Part shown: positions 26,588 through 35,950 of the stretch, piece by piece
How positions within the stretch are numbered: position 1 is the first letter of the stretch
Layout of the letters: each line of letters starts with the position of its first letter
Source: Kiritimatiellia bacterium
GTDB taxonomy: Bacteria; Verrucomicrobiota; Kiritimatiellia; JAFGHX01
Length of the DNA stretch: 64,000 nucleotides
Direction of reading: 5' to 3'
Assembly: GCA_016929905.1 (NCBI GenBank)
Contig: JAFGHX010000074.1
Location: forward strand, 1-64,000
Translations under genes and position numbers: made by a program
Notes under the pieces: generated by a model
Seen by the model: only the letters and a program-made list of their open reading frames with translations
Databases searched by the model: none
What the model was told of the DNA's origin: nothing

Positions 26588-27718
26588 ATGAAAACAGCGG
26601 ACTTTCACTTCTTGTTGCCGCCCGAGATGATTGCCCAGCAACCGGCTTCCGTACGCTCGGAGGCCCGCATGATGGTGGTCGACAGGCCGGCCGGCCGGTT
26701 TCACCATGCCCGGGTTCGCGATCTGCCCGGCTATCTGTGTGCGGGCGATGTGCTCGTCGTGAATGACTCGCGGGTGATCCCTGCCAGGGTGTTCGGAGTC
26801 AAGAAGACCACCGGAGGCCGGGTCGAACTGCTGCTGCTGGCGGAGTCCGAGCCCGGTGTCTGGACCGCCCTCTCGCGCGGGTCCCGGCGGCTGCGCACGG
26901 GAACGGATCTGGCGCTGGCCGGCGGCAAGATTGAGGCGACCGTATTGGGCCGGCACGCCAACGGGACTGTGTCGCTGACCCTCCGCAGTGACCGGTCCGT
27001 GCTGGATGTGCTGGAGGAGGAGGGCGTTCCCCCTCTGCCCCCGTACATCAGGCGGAACTACTCCCGCGCAGGTCCGGATCGCGTGCGTGCGGACGGGCCG
27101 CTTCCCCCGCGCGAGGCCCTCGCCCGGCAGACGGCGCTCGACCGAGAACGCTATCAGACGGTCTACGCCGCACGGCCCGGCTCGATCGCGGCGCCGACGG
27201 CCGGGCTGCATTTCACGCCTGAACTGCTCGCCGAGCTCGAGGCGGGCGGCGTCTCCCGCTCGGCCGTTACGCTTCACGTCGGGCTGGGAACCTTCCGGCC
27301 GGTTACGGCCGTGCGCGTGGAAGAGCATGTGATGGAACCCGAACGCTACACGCTTGGCACCGAGACGGCCGAGCGGCTGAACGCCGTCATCCGCGCGCGA
27401 GCGGAACCCCGGCCGCCCGGGCGCTCCGCGCCCAGAATCGTGGCGGTGGGCACAACCACCGTGCGCGTGCTCGAGACCGTGGGGGCCGAATCCGGGCGGC
27501 TTTCGCCGTCGGCGGGAAGCACGTCGCTGTTTATCTATCCGCCCTTTCGCTTCCGAATCGTCGATGCGCTGTTGACGAATTTCCACTTGCCCGGCTCGAC
27601 GCTGATCATGCTCGTGAGCGCTTTCGCGGGGCGCGAGTTGATTTTGCGCGCCTATCAGGAGGCGGTTCGCGAACAGTATCGTTTCTATAGCTATGGCGAC
27701 TGTATGCTGGTACTATGA
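26588..27718 (+). CDS. queA: S-adenosylmethionine:tRNA ribosyltransferase-isomerase
   Basis: A 376-residue QueA, which transfers and isomerises the ribosyl moiety of SAM to make epoxyqueuosine in tRNA. MKTADFHFLLPPEMIAQQPA, the segment GDVLVVNDSRVIPAR, AAPTAGLHFTPELL and TNFHLPGSTLIMLVSAFAG are family signatures. ATG 26588 fits homologs; an ATG at 26576 adds four residues. GGAG at 26571-26574 is rather far from 26588. It overlaps the next gene by 4 bases (ATGA). Confidence 0.96.
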   Translation: MKTADFHFLLPPEMIAQQPASVRSEARMMVVDRPAGRFHHARVRDLPGYLCAGDVLVVNDSRVIPARVFGVKKTTGGRVELLLLAESEPGVWTALSRGSRRLRTGTDLALAGGKIEATVLGRHANGTVSLTLRSDRSVLDVLEEEGVPPLPPYIRRNYSRAGPDRVRADGPLPPREALARQTALDRERYQTVYAARPGSIAAPTAGLHFTPELLAELEAGGVSRSAVTLHVGLGTFRPVTAVRVEEHVMEPERYTLGTETAERLNAVIRARAEPRPPGRSAPRIVAVGTTTVRVLETVGAESGRLSPSAGSTSLFIYPPFRFRIVDALLTNFHLPGSTLIMLVSAFAGRELILRAYQEAVREQYRFYSYGDCMLVL

Positions 27719-30054
27719 GCGCGACCCGTTTTGCTGCCGGGTCGGCGGGCGGATACGCCGTCCTGGACGGAATGTCGCTTTCACGAGGAGTCGCGAGGAG
27801 TAGCAGGGTGAACGCCAAACACCGCGTATCGAACCGGGGCGGGCGCGCAGGAACAGGCGCCGGACGCCGCCACGCTCCGTTCGACATCGAGCGTCTCGTG
27901 GAGGCGGTCGTCAACGGCCGGGGCGGCGCGGCGTCCGGGCCGGGCCAGGAGCAGCTGGCGGCGAAGGCGCTCGCGTTCGACTGCCGCGACACGCGCGCCG
28001 TGATTTTCGGGGGCGGGACCGGGTTGTCCACGGTCGTGGGCGGCAATTGCCAGTTGCCCGACTGGCCCGACAACCCCTCCGTCGGCCTGAAGCAGGTGTT
28101 TCCGCACCTGCAGGTCGTGGTGTGCACCACCGATGACGGCCGTTCCTCCGGCCGGCTCCTGCAGGAACTGCCCATGATTGCCATCGGCGATGTCCGCAAG
28201 TCCTGTCTTTCTCTGATCCTGACCGAGAGGGTCCAGGCGGCCTATTCGCTCAATGCGGCCGGGGCCGCCACCGTCGTCCGGCTTGTCCATCACCTCTTCA
28301 ATTTCCGGTTCCCCGCGAACACGCGAGACTGGTCGATGCTGGCGGATCCGCTGCGCGTGGCGCCCGCCGCGCTGCGCCGGGTGTGCCCGAAGCCGCTGGC
28401 GAGCCTGCTGCGGGAACTCGGCACCGCGCTATGCCCCCGGGGGGGTGGCCCCACCATTCCGCCGGCCGGGCACGCGTTGGGCAACCTGCTTCTGACGGCA
28501 GCGGTTTTCCGGGCCGCCGGCAACCGTACGGACCGCGTGCCGGGCCTCGGGCACGTTCGAGCGGGGCTTGACCACGTGGCACGCGCCATTGGCGCGCCGC
28601 CGGGCAGGCTGCACCCGGCCACGGCCACGCCGGGTCAACTGGCCATGCGCTACGCGAATGGCGTGGAAGTCGTGGGGCAGGACAAGTCGGCCTACGCCCG
28701 CCGCGGGTTCCCCGTGCAGCGTGTACACTCCCTCTATGTCCGCCACCCGGCGGCCAGCGCCGCGATCTTCGCCGCGGTTCGCGAGGCCGACCTGATCATC
28801 CTCGCGCCCGGCAGCCTCTACACGAGCATCGTGCCCGTCCTCCAGTTGCCGCGTGTCGCGGAGGCGATTCGGGCGAACCGGCGCGCGCTCAAGGTTCTTG
28901 GCGCCAATTTCTGGATTCAGGAAGGCGAGACCGATATCTCGCTGCGCAGCGAGAAGCGCGGCTTTCGCGTCTCCGAACTGATCGAGGCCTACGATCAGAA
29001 CGTGCCCGGCGGCGCGGACGGCCTGTTTCAAATCGTGCTCAGCGCCAATCTGGAACAGGTTCCGGGCAGCGTCCTTCGGAACTACGCGCTGGAAGGCAAG
29101 CGCCCGATCTATCTCGACAGGCAGCGCGTACGGCGCATGGGGCTGCAGCCCGTCGAGGTCACCCTGTTCTCGCCCGATCGCGTGCGATCCGCCACGCCCG
29201 TGCATCACGATCCGCGTCGCTTTGCGCTTGCGGTCCGGGCGCTGCTCTACGCCCGGCCGCGCCTTTCGTTCAGGCGCGGCCGGCGCATCTCGGCCGCGTC
29301 GGCGCGCCGGCCCTGTATCCGTGTCGGCCGCGCTCCGCTGCTGTGTGACTATCGGGCGTCCGTCAAGGCGCTCGTGGCCGGGAAGCGTGCCCGGCCCGCG
29401 TCTATCAAGACCGTGCTGGTCAATCTCGCCTGGGAGAACCGGGACATACGCCCGGAGCATTTCGGCTTCTTCCGCGGGGCCGAGATTGTCCGGGCCAAGG
29501 CGTGGAACCGCAGCACCGAGTGGGACAACGTGCTGGGGTACTACGATCCGAACGACCGCTGCCTTAAGCTGCACGAGCAACTCGCGCACGACCCGCGCCG
29601 CCTTCGGGAGAATCTGCTCATCGCGCTCGGCGAGTCCCTCTTGGGCCGTTATATCGCCAGCCGCCTGTGGTCGGGGGGGCAGCCCATCGCCGGTTCGGGA
29701 ATGCGCTGCTACGAAATCACCTTGCGCCCGCCCGCACAGCGGGAGTGCTTCCTGTCGCCGCGCCAGCTGCATCGCTATCTCCGTCTTGCCCGCATGGTGC
29801 CCGACCGCCGCGAGCCCGACACGTACCGGCTGATGCTGAACGCCGGCGAAGGCTTCCTGCCGAGCGGTCTGCTGTTCGGCCTGATGTACGCCTGGTACCT
29901 CGACAACGCGTATGCCGGGATCATGGAATACGAGATGTCCCTGCTGCGGTGGCCGCCGTCGGCGCTCATTCCCCATCAGGTCCAGGAGTATCGCCGCAAG
30001 CAGGCGCTCATCACCTTCTTCCGTACCGTGGTTTTCGGACACCGGGAACGCTGA
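27715..30054 (+). CDS. YvcK/CofD-like protein with a large unknown C-terminal extension
   Basis: A 779-residue protein. Residues about 94-530 match the YvcK gluconeogenesis-factor/CofD-like fold: VIFGGGTGLSTVVGG (97-111), VCTTDDGRSSGRLLQ (136-150), IGDVRKSCLSL and APGSLYTSIVPVLQ (364-377). YvcK proteins bind UDP-GlcNAc-type nucleotides and control carbon and envelope metabolism. The final 250 residues (from about 530) are unlike the usual YvcK end and I do not recognise them. The arginine-rich first 90 residues also differ; a GTG at 27808 with AGGAG upstream is a plausible shorter start. Coupled to queA by ATGA. Confidence 0.8.
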   Translation: MSATRFAAGSAGGYAVLDGMSLSRGVARSSRVNAKHRVSNRGGRAGTGAGRRHAPFDIERLVEAVVNGRGGAASGPGQEQLAAKALAFDCRDTRAVIFGGGTGLSTVVGGNCQLPDWPDNPSVGLKQVFPHLQVVVCTTDDGRSSGRLLQELPMIAIGDVRKSCLSLILTERVQAAYSLNAAGAATVVRLVHHLFNFRFPANTRDWSMLADPLRVAPAALRRVCPKPLASLLRELGTALCPRGGGPTIPPAGHALGNLLLTAAVFRAAGNRTDRVPGLGHVRAGLDHVARAIGAPPGRLHPATATPGQLAMRYANGVEVVGQDKSAYARRGFPVQRVHSLYVRHPAASAAIFAAVREADLIILAPGSLYTSIVPVLQLPRVAEAIRANRRALKVLGANFWIQEGETDISLRSEKRGFRVSELIEAYDQNVPGGADGLFQIVLSANLEQVPGSVLRNYALEGKRPIYLDRQRVRRMGLQPVEVTLFSPDRVRSATPVHHDPRRFALAVRALLYARPRLSFRRGRRISAASARRPCIRVGRAPLLCDYRASVKALVAGKRARPASIKTVLVNLAWENRDIRPEHFGFFRGAEIVRAKAWNRSTEWDNVLGYYDPNDRCLKLHEQLAHDPRRLRENLLIALGESLLGRYIASRLWSGGQPIAGSGMRCYEITLRPPAQRECFLSPRQLHRYLRLARMVPDRREPDTYRLMLNAGEGFLPSGLLFGLMYAWYLDNAYAGIMEYEMSLLRWPPSALIPHQVQEYRRKQALITFFRTVVFGHRER

Positions 30055-30217
30055 TCGGGGACTTGCTCGAGAGCCTGGTCGCCACCCGGCTCGGATTTTC
30101 CTGGCCTCGGGGGCCGGAGGCCTGCTAGTCTACTGCGTCCAACAGATCTTCACATGGGCGGGAGCGCCGTTCGGCCATCGCAAGGGGCGCTCACGCCAGC
30201 ACGGATGAGGTGGCCAG

Positions 30218-31135
30218 ATGGAGTTTGACACAACACGTCGCCGTCTTGCACGGCCCGCCGCGGGGCTGTCGGTAACGTCCGCGTATTGGCGCCGGGCTGT
30301 GCGGACGTTCGCCTGCTTCGTGCTCGCGCTGGTTCTGGCCGGCGCCTGCGCCCGCGGCCGGGAAGCCCGAATTCTGGATCAGCCGCCGGACACGGTCTAT
30401 GAGACGGACCTGCTGCTTTCATCCACCGCGGAGGGTGAGGACGGCGGGGAGATCGGTGTTCTGGAGGCGGGCGTCCACTGGGCGGCGGTCTACCTCTATA
30501 CGGGAGCGGGCAACATCGACCTCAGTCTCGACGTACGCGGGATCTGGTTCCTGGTCTCGGACTACGACCAGTTCCCTTCCCAGGCGGGGCGCCTGGTTCT
30601 GGAGACGGGCTGGACCCTTTCGTTCGGCGAGGATTTTGCGATTCAGGCCAGGGCGTATCCGGGTTTCTACGGTGAATTCGAGGAGTGGGCCGGCAACAGC
30701 GTGTTCGTGCCTTTCTCGGTTTCGTTTCTGCAGACGTTCAATGCTGATTTCACGGGGGTGGCCGGCGTGATCGTGCGGCCCGGTTTCCGCAACCTCATCA
30801 TGCCGCGCATCGGCATGGCGTGGCAGATCAGCGAGCATGTGCGTTGGGTGGGGCTGCTGCCCGAGAGCCGGCTGACCTGTTCGTTCTCCCGGCGCTGGGA
30901 CGGCTATCTGGGCTTCTCGTGGGAGAACACGGATTTCAAGCTGCAGGAGCCGGAAGAGCAGATGATGGTCGAAGACTTCCGCGCCTATGCCGGGCTGGCG
31001 CGTCTGGCCTCGGACCAGTTCCGGTTTGCCGTGGAGGTCGGCACGCAGTTGCGGCGCACGATGGCCTTCAAGAACGCGCCGGACGTCGAGCCGGACGACA
31101 CGCTGTTCGTCAATGTTACGCTTGCCGGCTTCTGA
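30218..31135 (+). CDS. Outer-membrane beta-barrel protein (DUF6268-like)
   Basis: A 305-residue exported protein. A hydrophobic segment at about 28-46 (TFACFVLALVLAGACA) is the signal sequence. The rest alternates aromatic and small residues in beta strands, with turns such as GAGNIDLSLDVRGIWF and DGYLGFSWENTDF, and ends in a terminal phenylalanine, the signal for outer-membrane insertion. Family placement rests on this overall pattern. gaggtgg precedes the ATG. The last 20 bases overlap the end of obgE on the other strand. Confidence 0.75.
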   Translation: MEFDTTRRRLARPAAGLSVTSAYWRRAVRTFACFVLALVLAGACARGREARILDQPPDTVYETDLLLSSTAEGEDGGEIGVLEAGVHWAAVYLYTGAGNIDLSLDVRGIWFLVSDYDQFPSQAGRLVLETGWTLSFGEDFAIQARAYPGFYGEFEEWAGNSVFVPFSVSFLQTFNADFTGVAGVIVRPGFRNLIMPRIGMAWQISEHVRWVGLLPESRLTCSFSRRWDGYLGFSWENTDFKLQEPEEQMMVEDFRAYAGLARLASDQFRFAVEVGTQLRRTMAFKNAPDVEPDDTLFVNVTLAGF

Positions 31136-32126
31136 ACCGCGCGCAGAGCTCGGCCTTCAGCGCCTCGACTCCGGCGCCGGTCTCCGCTGAGACGGGGATC
31201 GGCCTCTCGCCGGTCCGCTCCACGAACTCGGCCAGTCGTTCGGGGGCCGCGGGCAAGTCCATCTTGTTGGCGACCACGAGGAAGGGCCGCTCGGCCAGTT
31301 CGCGCCGGTGCAGCTTCACCTCGCTGGAAACCGACTCGTAGTCCTCGACGGGGTCCCGTCCGTCCGTGCCGGCCATATCCACCACGTACAAGAGGAACGT
31401 CGTGCGCTCGATGTGGCGCAGGAAGTTGTGCCCCAAGCCCACGCCTTCGTGGGCGCCCTTGACCAGCCCCGGCACGTCGGCGACCGTCGCCGTGCTGTAG
31501 TCGTCGAACAGCACGGTCCCTATCGTCGGATTGAGCGTGGTGAACGGGTAGGCCGCCACTTTCGGATGGGCATGGCTGATGGCGCAGAGCAGGCTCGACT
31601 TGCCCGCATTGGGGTAGCCCACAAGACCGATGTCGGAGATCAGCTTCAGTTCCAGCCGCAGCGTCCGCTCCGCACCCGGCGCGCCCCGCTCGTGGCCTTC
31701 GGGCGGCGGCGGCCGGTTCGGCCGCTTCCATCGCCAGTTGCCCAGCCCGCCCTCGCCGCCGCGCGCGACCAGCAACTCGGAGCCGTCCTCCACCAGGTCG
31801 CCGAGCACCTCGCCGGTCGCCGCATCCACGACCTGCGTGCCGCAGGCCAGCCGAACGACGAGCGGCTTGCCGTTGGCGCCGTGCATGCGCCGGCTGCTCC
31901 CGTGCCCGCCGTTCTCCGCGCGCGGGTGCGGCGCGTAGAACAGGGGCAGAAGCGAATACTCGTTGCGATCCGCGCGCAGGATCACGTCCCCGCCGCGCCC
32001 GCCGTCCCCGCCGTCCGGCTCGCCGCGCAGGTTGTATTTCGTGCGGTGCAGGCTGATAACGCCGTTGCCGCCGCGCCCGGCCGAAACGAAGAGCTTCACG
32101 CTGTCGATGAATGCAGGCGGCTTCAT
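31116..32126 (-). CDS. obgE: GTPase Obg/CgtA
   Basis: A 336-residue ribosome-associated GTPase involved in 50S assembly and stress response. The glycine-rich Obg domain (SAGRGGNGVISL, GGDGGRGGDV) fills residues 1-155, followed by the G domain: P-loop GYPNAGKSS (170-178), switch segment with DVPGLVKGAHEG, NKMDL for G4 and SAETG for G5. It lacks the OCT C-terminal domain. It is the last gene of rplU-rpmA-obg, the arrangement found in most bacteria. Confidence 0.97.
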   Translation of the reverse strand: MKPPAFIDSVKLFVSAGRGGNGVISLHRTKYNLRGEPDGGDGGRGGDVILRADRNEYSLLPLFYAPHPRAENGGHGSSRRMHGANGKPLVVRLACGTQVVDAATGEVLGDLVEDGSELLVARGGEGGLGNWRWKRPNRPPPPEGHERGAPGAERTLRLELKLISDIGLVGYPNAGKSSLLCAISHAHPKVAAYPFTTLNPTIGTVLFDDYSTATVADVPGLVKGAHEGVGLGHNFLRHIERTTFLLYVVDMAGTDGRDPVEDYESVSSEVKLHRRELAERPFLVVANKMDLPAAPERLAEFVERTGERPIPVSAETGAGVEALKAELCARFRSRQA

Positions 32127-32212
32127 GGAGATCGATGGCTGGGTGGGACGAGCGCGGAACGGCGGAATGGGGAATGGCGCGGCGGCAGAGCGTGAAACCG
32201 CGTGTCTGTGCC

Positions 32213-32467
32213 CTACGCCGTTGCCAGCTCTTCGATCCGTACGCGCCGCCCGCTCTTCTCGAACCTGACGACCCCGTCCTTAAGCGCAAACAGACTGTAG
32301 TCCCGGGCCAGTTTCACATTCTCGCCCGGCAGCACCCGTGTCCCGCGCTGGCGGACCAGGATACTGCCCGCGGTGACCAGCTGCCCGTCAAACCGTTTCA
32401 CGCCCAGCCGCTTCGAGTGGCTGTCCCGTCCGTTCCGGCTGGTTCCCTGTCCCTTCTTGTGTGCCAT
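32213..32467 (-). CDS. rpmA: Ribosomal protein L27
   Basis: An 84-residue bL27 beginning [16 protein letters not shown], with the typical [20 protein letters not shown] core. The N-terminal tail reaches the peptidyl transferase centre. ATG at 32467 is preceded by ggagg. It lies between rplU and obgE in the same operon. Confidence 0.98.
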   Translation of the reverse strand: MAHKKGQGTSRNGRDSHSKRLGVKRFDGQLVTAGSILVRQRGTRVLPGENVKLARDYSLFALKDGVVRFEKSGRRVRIEELATA

Positions 32468-32563
32468 GGCTGTCCTCCCCCCGGGGCTCCGTGCGGGCCG
32501 AAACGGCCGAAACGGCAACGGGCACGCGGGCGGGGCCCGTCCGCGCCGCCGGCCTGCGGGCCT

Positions 32564-32902
32564 CTACTCGCCGCCAACCGAACGCACTTTCAGGACCGTG
32601 AGATCCTGGCGGTGGCCGGTCTTCTTCTTGTAACCCTTGCGCCGCTTCTTCTTGAATGCGACGAGTTTGGGCCCTCGAATGTGGTCGACTACTTCCGCGC
32701 TGACCTTCGCGCCCGCCACTTCCGGCGTGCCGATGGCCAACTCCGCTCCGTTGGAAAGCGCCAGAACTGGCGTCAGCTCCACTGTCTGGCCGATATCGGA
32801 TTTCAGACGTTCCACGTTCAACGTGTCGCCGGCTTTCACCCTGTATTGCTTTCCGCCCGTTTCGATGACGGCATACGGTTCCATCTCAACCCCGCCCTGC
32901 AT
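32564..32902 (-). CDS. rplU: Ribosomal protein L21
   Basis: bL21 with the signature YAVIETGGKQYRVKAGD and a basic C-terminus (KKKRRKGYKKKTGHRQ). The ATG at 32902 has aggga 7 bases upstream and gives 112 residues; an ATG at 32884 gives the more usual 106 residues (MEPYAV...), so the true start is one of these two. First gene of the rplU-rpmA-obg operon. Confidence 0.97.
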   Translation of the reverse strand: MQGGVEMEPYAVIETGGKQYRVKAGDTLNVERLKSDIGQTVELTPVLALSNGAELAIGTPEVAGAKVSAEVVDHIRGPKLVAFKKKRRKGYKKKTGHRQDLTVLKVRSVGGE

Positions 32903-32951
32903 GCTTGGTTCCCTGTTTCGGTTCGCTGCCGCCGTTTTGCGGCAAACCCAT

Positions 32952-32980
32952 ACTCTACGCAAACTGGTGCTCCGCGTCAA
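32952..32980 (-). promoter_or_regulatory. Candidate promoter of rplU-rpmA-obg
   Basis: On the - strand TTGACG (32975-32980), exactly 17 bp, TAGAGT (32952-32957). It is 50 bases upstream of the rplU start. Confidence 0.6.
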
Positions 32981-33117
32981 CACCGTAGTTTGCCCCCCTA
33001 AGTAGCGCGGACCACGAGTCAACACGAATGGACACGAACGGCGGAGAATTCGTGTGGCGGCGTGTCCAGTCGGGATTGCCCAGGCTGCGCGAACAACGCG
33101 CGGTGTGCAGTCGCCCC

Positions 33118-33219
33118 TTGTATTTCACTCCGCAAACTGTGTATTGTGGACGAGGCGGCCGGGGCCGCAACGTGCTCAGCGCGCCTCTGACCTTCGGTTG
33201 CGGCCCCGGCCGCCTTGTC
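33118..33219 (+). promoter_or_regulatory. Candidate promoter followed by a 23-bp long inverted repeat
   Basis: TTGTAT (33118-33123), 18 bp, TATTGT (33142-33147). The inverted repeat starts two bases later: arms 33149-33171 and 33197-33219, 23 bases each with a single G-T wobble, core GGCGGCCGGGGCCGCAAC, around a 25-base loop. It ends 72 bases before the CehA-like start. It may be a very stable RNA stem or an operator overlapping the transcription start. This lies in the 389-bp divergent region 32903-33291, which also contains ACACGAAT/ATTCGTGT inverted repeats (33022-33055) and no other gene. Confidence 0.7.
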
Positions 33220-33291
33220 GTATGTGCGCCGGGGAGCACTAAGCCTGATGCAGACATCAACGCGCGGCACACCGGAAAGAGAGGAAGACAC

Positions 33292-35850
33292 ATGGCATCC
33301 AGTCAGGACGGTCCGAGTTCACGGCTGTTCGCGCCCGTTCGCTTCGGCGGGAATGCGGCGTTCGGCGAGTTGGCCGCAGCGGGGGTTTCCGAGAAGATGG
33401 CGGCGGTCGGGCCGCGCGCGCCGAGCGGGGCGTGCATCGGGTGGGGCATCCCGTTCCGGGTACGGCGTCCGCTCGTGCTGAGCGGCAAGCCCGTATCGCG
33501 CCGCGTGAAGCCCTTCAAGGCCCGGTGGGTGGTCTTCATGCACACGAGCGATATCGACCCGCTCCGGCCAGACGAGGCCGGCCTCATTTCGCCGATGCCC
33601 GGGGAGGGCCGGCTCGCGGAGCACCTGGCGGACTATGTGCTGTGTTTTCAGGATGGGTCCGAGGCGCGGGCGCGGATTCTGCGGCGGCACCAGATCGGCA
33701 TGTTCACCCGCAGCTGGGGCGAGAACTGTTTTCAGTGCGTGCCGCACCGCAAGCCGAAGTCGTTCGCCGCGCATCACGAGCAGCCCGCGGCGCCGACCTC
33801 CCGCCAGTGGGGCCATTCGCAGTACCGGGCGGACTCCCGCGACTCGGGCGAGTGGGTGAACTGGCTCTGGGCGTGGGAGAATCCGTGCCCGCGCAAGACG
33901 GTCGTCGGGTTTCGGTTCGAACCGGTTGCGGGGCGAATCCTCGTTTCGGCCGTATCGGCCGGCAACGCGGCGGCGCAGCCGTTGCGTTGGCTCTCGCGCC
34001 GCAAAGCCGTGCTCAGGCTCCCGCGCGGGACCGCCTTCCAGCGGGCGCGCGAGGAAGACGGCTCGTACAGGCAGGTTCAGCTCGACATGGGACAGGTGAT
34101 CTCCGCGGCGCCGCGCCCGCTCTATCCGAACGCGCGCTGGGCCGGCCGTAGCGCGGCCGGCGGGCCGCGGATCCTCGAGCACGAGGTGCTGGTCGAGTAT
34201 ACGGCGCACCCCGACGCCCGGTTCCACCTGGACGACGGCGCAACCGTGCCGGTCGCCAGGCTCGAGCGCGGCGAAACAGCACGCCGGCTGACGCCGGTGC
34301 CGCCGGCGCGTCAGCGCGTGCGCGTGCGCGTACTCGAAAAGAAGAGCCGCAAGCCCGTGCCCGTCAGGATCCACATACACGGCCAGGCCGGCGAATACCT
34401 GGCCCCCCTCGACCGGCATCGCATTCCGAACCCGAGCTGGTTCGAAGACTACAGCGCCGACCTCGTCAGCCAGAGCGTGCACTATTCCACTTATATCGAC
34501 GGCGAGACGGAGGTGAACCTGCCGCTCGGGCCGGTCTACGTGGAGGTGAGCAAGGGCTTCGAGATTCGCCCCTTGCGCAAGACCTTCCGCGTGTCGCGCC
34601 GGACGCGGGAGCTGGTGCTGACGGTGGAAAACGTGCTGCCCTGGCGCGAGCGGGGTTGGGTCAGCGCCGACACCCACGTCCATTTCCTCTCGCCCCAGAC
34701 GGCCCTGCTCGAAGGGGCCGGCGAGGGCGTGAACGTCGTGAACCTGCTCGCCAGCCAGTGGGGTGAGTTGATGACGAACGTCGGCGATTTCGACGGAAAG
34801 ACGACGTTCGGCGCCGCGGAGGCCGGCGGCGAGGGCGAGTACCTGGTCCGCGTCGGTACGGAGAACCGGCAGCATGTGCTGGGCCACATCTCGCTGCTCG
34901 GCTATAACGGCAGGATCATTGCGCCGATGTGCAGCGGCGGCGCCAACGAGTCGGCGCTCGGCGATGCGATCGATGTGCTGCTCGTCGAATGGGCGCGCCA
35001 GTGCCGGAAACAGGACGGCGTCGTGATTCTGCCCCATTTCCCGTCGCCGCGCGCGGAGAATGCCGTCGCCATCATCAACGGGCTGATCGACGGTATCGAA
35101 ACCCGGCGCGAACGGGGCGGCATCTCCCCGTATTCGCTGTCCGACTGGTACCGCTATCTGAACTGCGGCTACTTCGTGCCGGCCGTCGGCGGTACCGACA
35201 AGATGTCGGCCACGGTCGCCGTGGGCGAGGCCAGAACGTATGCGCGGTTGAAGGACGGGGAGGCGTTCACCTATGAGGCCTGGAAGGCCGCCGTGCGCGC
35301 CGGCAACACGTTCGTGACCAGCGGGCCCCTGCTGGAGTTCGCCGTCGAAGGGAAGCCGCCGGGCGCACGGATGACGTTGAAACGCTCGGGCGGTACCGTG
35401 GCCGCCGCATGGCAGGTGGCCAGCGTCACCCTGCCCGTCTCGCGCGTGGAACTCGTCGTCAACGGCGAGATACGGGCGAGCGAATCGGTCGAGCCCGGGC
35501 AGGGCGAGGGGCACTGGTCCGTCAAGATCGACAGGAGTTCCTGGCTCGCACTGCTGGTGCGGGGCCGGCGGCCGAACGGGACGGAGACGATCGCCGCCCA
35601 CTCCTCGCCGGTCATGGTCGGCGTCGAGGGGTCCGAGTGCTTTGCCGCGGTCGATGCGCTCACCATCCTGGAGCAGATCGAGGGGGCCCTTGCCTACCTC
35701 GATACCGTCGGGACCCGTGCCGAGACGGCCGCCTACAAGCGTATGCGGCTGGAACTGACGACGGCTCACCGCGCGCTGCACAACCGCATGCATCGCGCCG
35801 GGCACTACCACCGGCATACCCCGCTGACCAACCACGCCGCGCACCGGTGA
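33292..35850 (+). CDS. CehA/McbA family metallohydrolase
   Basis: An 852-residue protein. The C-terminal half carries a PHP-like metal-dependent hydrolase domain: WVSADTHVHFLSP near residue 457 has the H-x-H motif, followed by GHISLLGYNG, PHFPSPRAEN and the GTDK segment. This is the CehA/McbA family (named for carbaryl hydrolases, but with wide substrates). The N-terminal 430 residues are beta-rich and unassigned. No signal peptide is clear. The start at 33292 is set by agaggaag just upstream; the frame is open back to 33028 but that part is intergenic. Placed 100 bp before sulfatase 2, so it may act on the same sulfated or esterified substrates. Confidence 0.8.
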   Translation: MASSQDGPSSRLFAPVRFGGNAAFGELAAAGVSEKMAAVGPRAPSGACIGWGIPFRVRRPLVLSGKPVSRRVKPFKARWVVFMHTSDIDPLRPDEAGLISPMPGEGRLAEHLADYVLCFQDGSEARARILRRHQIGMFTRSWGENCFQCVPHRKPKSFAAHHEQPAAPTSRQWGHSQYRADSRDSGEWVNWLWAWENPCPRKTVVGFRFEPVAGRILVSAVSAGNAAAQPLRWLSRRKAVLRLPRGTAFQRAREEDGSYRQVQLDMGQVISAAPRPLYPNARWAGRSAAGGPRILEHEVLVEYTAHPDARFHLDDGATVPVARLERGETARRLTPVPPARQRVRVRVLEKKSRKPVPVRIHIHGQAGEYLAPLDRHRIPNPSWFEDYSADLVSQSVHYSTYIDGETEVNLPLGPVYVEVSKGFEIRPLRKTFRVSRRTRELVLTVENVLPWRERGWVSADTHVHFLSPQTALLEGAGEGVNVVNLLASQWGELMTNVGDFDGKTTFGAAEAGGEGEYLVRVGTENRQHVLGHISLLGYNGRIIAPMCSGGANESALGDAIDVLLVEWARQCRKQDGVVILPHFPSPRAENAVAIINGLIDGIETRRERGGISPYSLSDWYRYLNCGYFVPAVGGTDKMSATVAVGEARTYARLKDGEAFTYEAWKAAVRAGNTFVTSGPLLEFAVEGKPPGARMTLKRSGGTVAAAWQVASVTLPVSRVELVVNGEIRASESVEPGQGEGHWSVKIDRSSWLALLVRGRRPNGTETIAAHSSPVMVGVEGSECFAAVDALTILEQIEGALAYLDTVGTRAETAAYKRMRLELTTAHRALHNRMHRAGHYHRHTPLTNHAAHR

Positions 35851-35950
35851 GCGGTTCCCAAAACTGACAAGACTGGTCCCAATTCGGCCATTGCCGACGG
35901 CCGGCGGCACACGTACGCTATCCGGAAGACGACCTGACGAGGAGGGACCC

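Noticed and set aside
33028..33291. Upstream extension of the CehA-like frame
   Set aside because: It covers the promoter-like boxes and long hairpin, and the strong ribosome site is at 33292.
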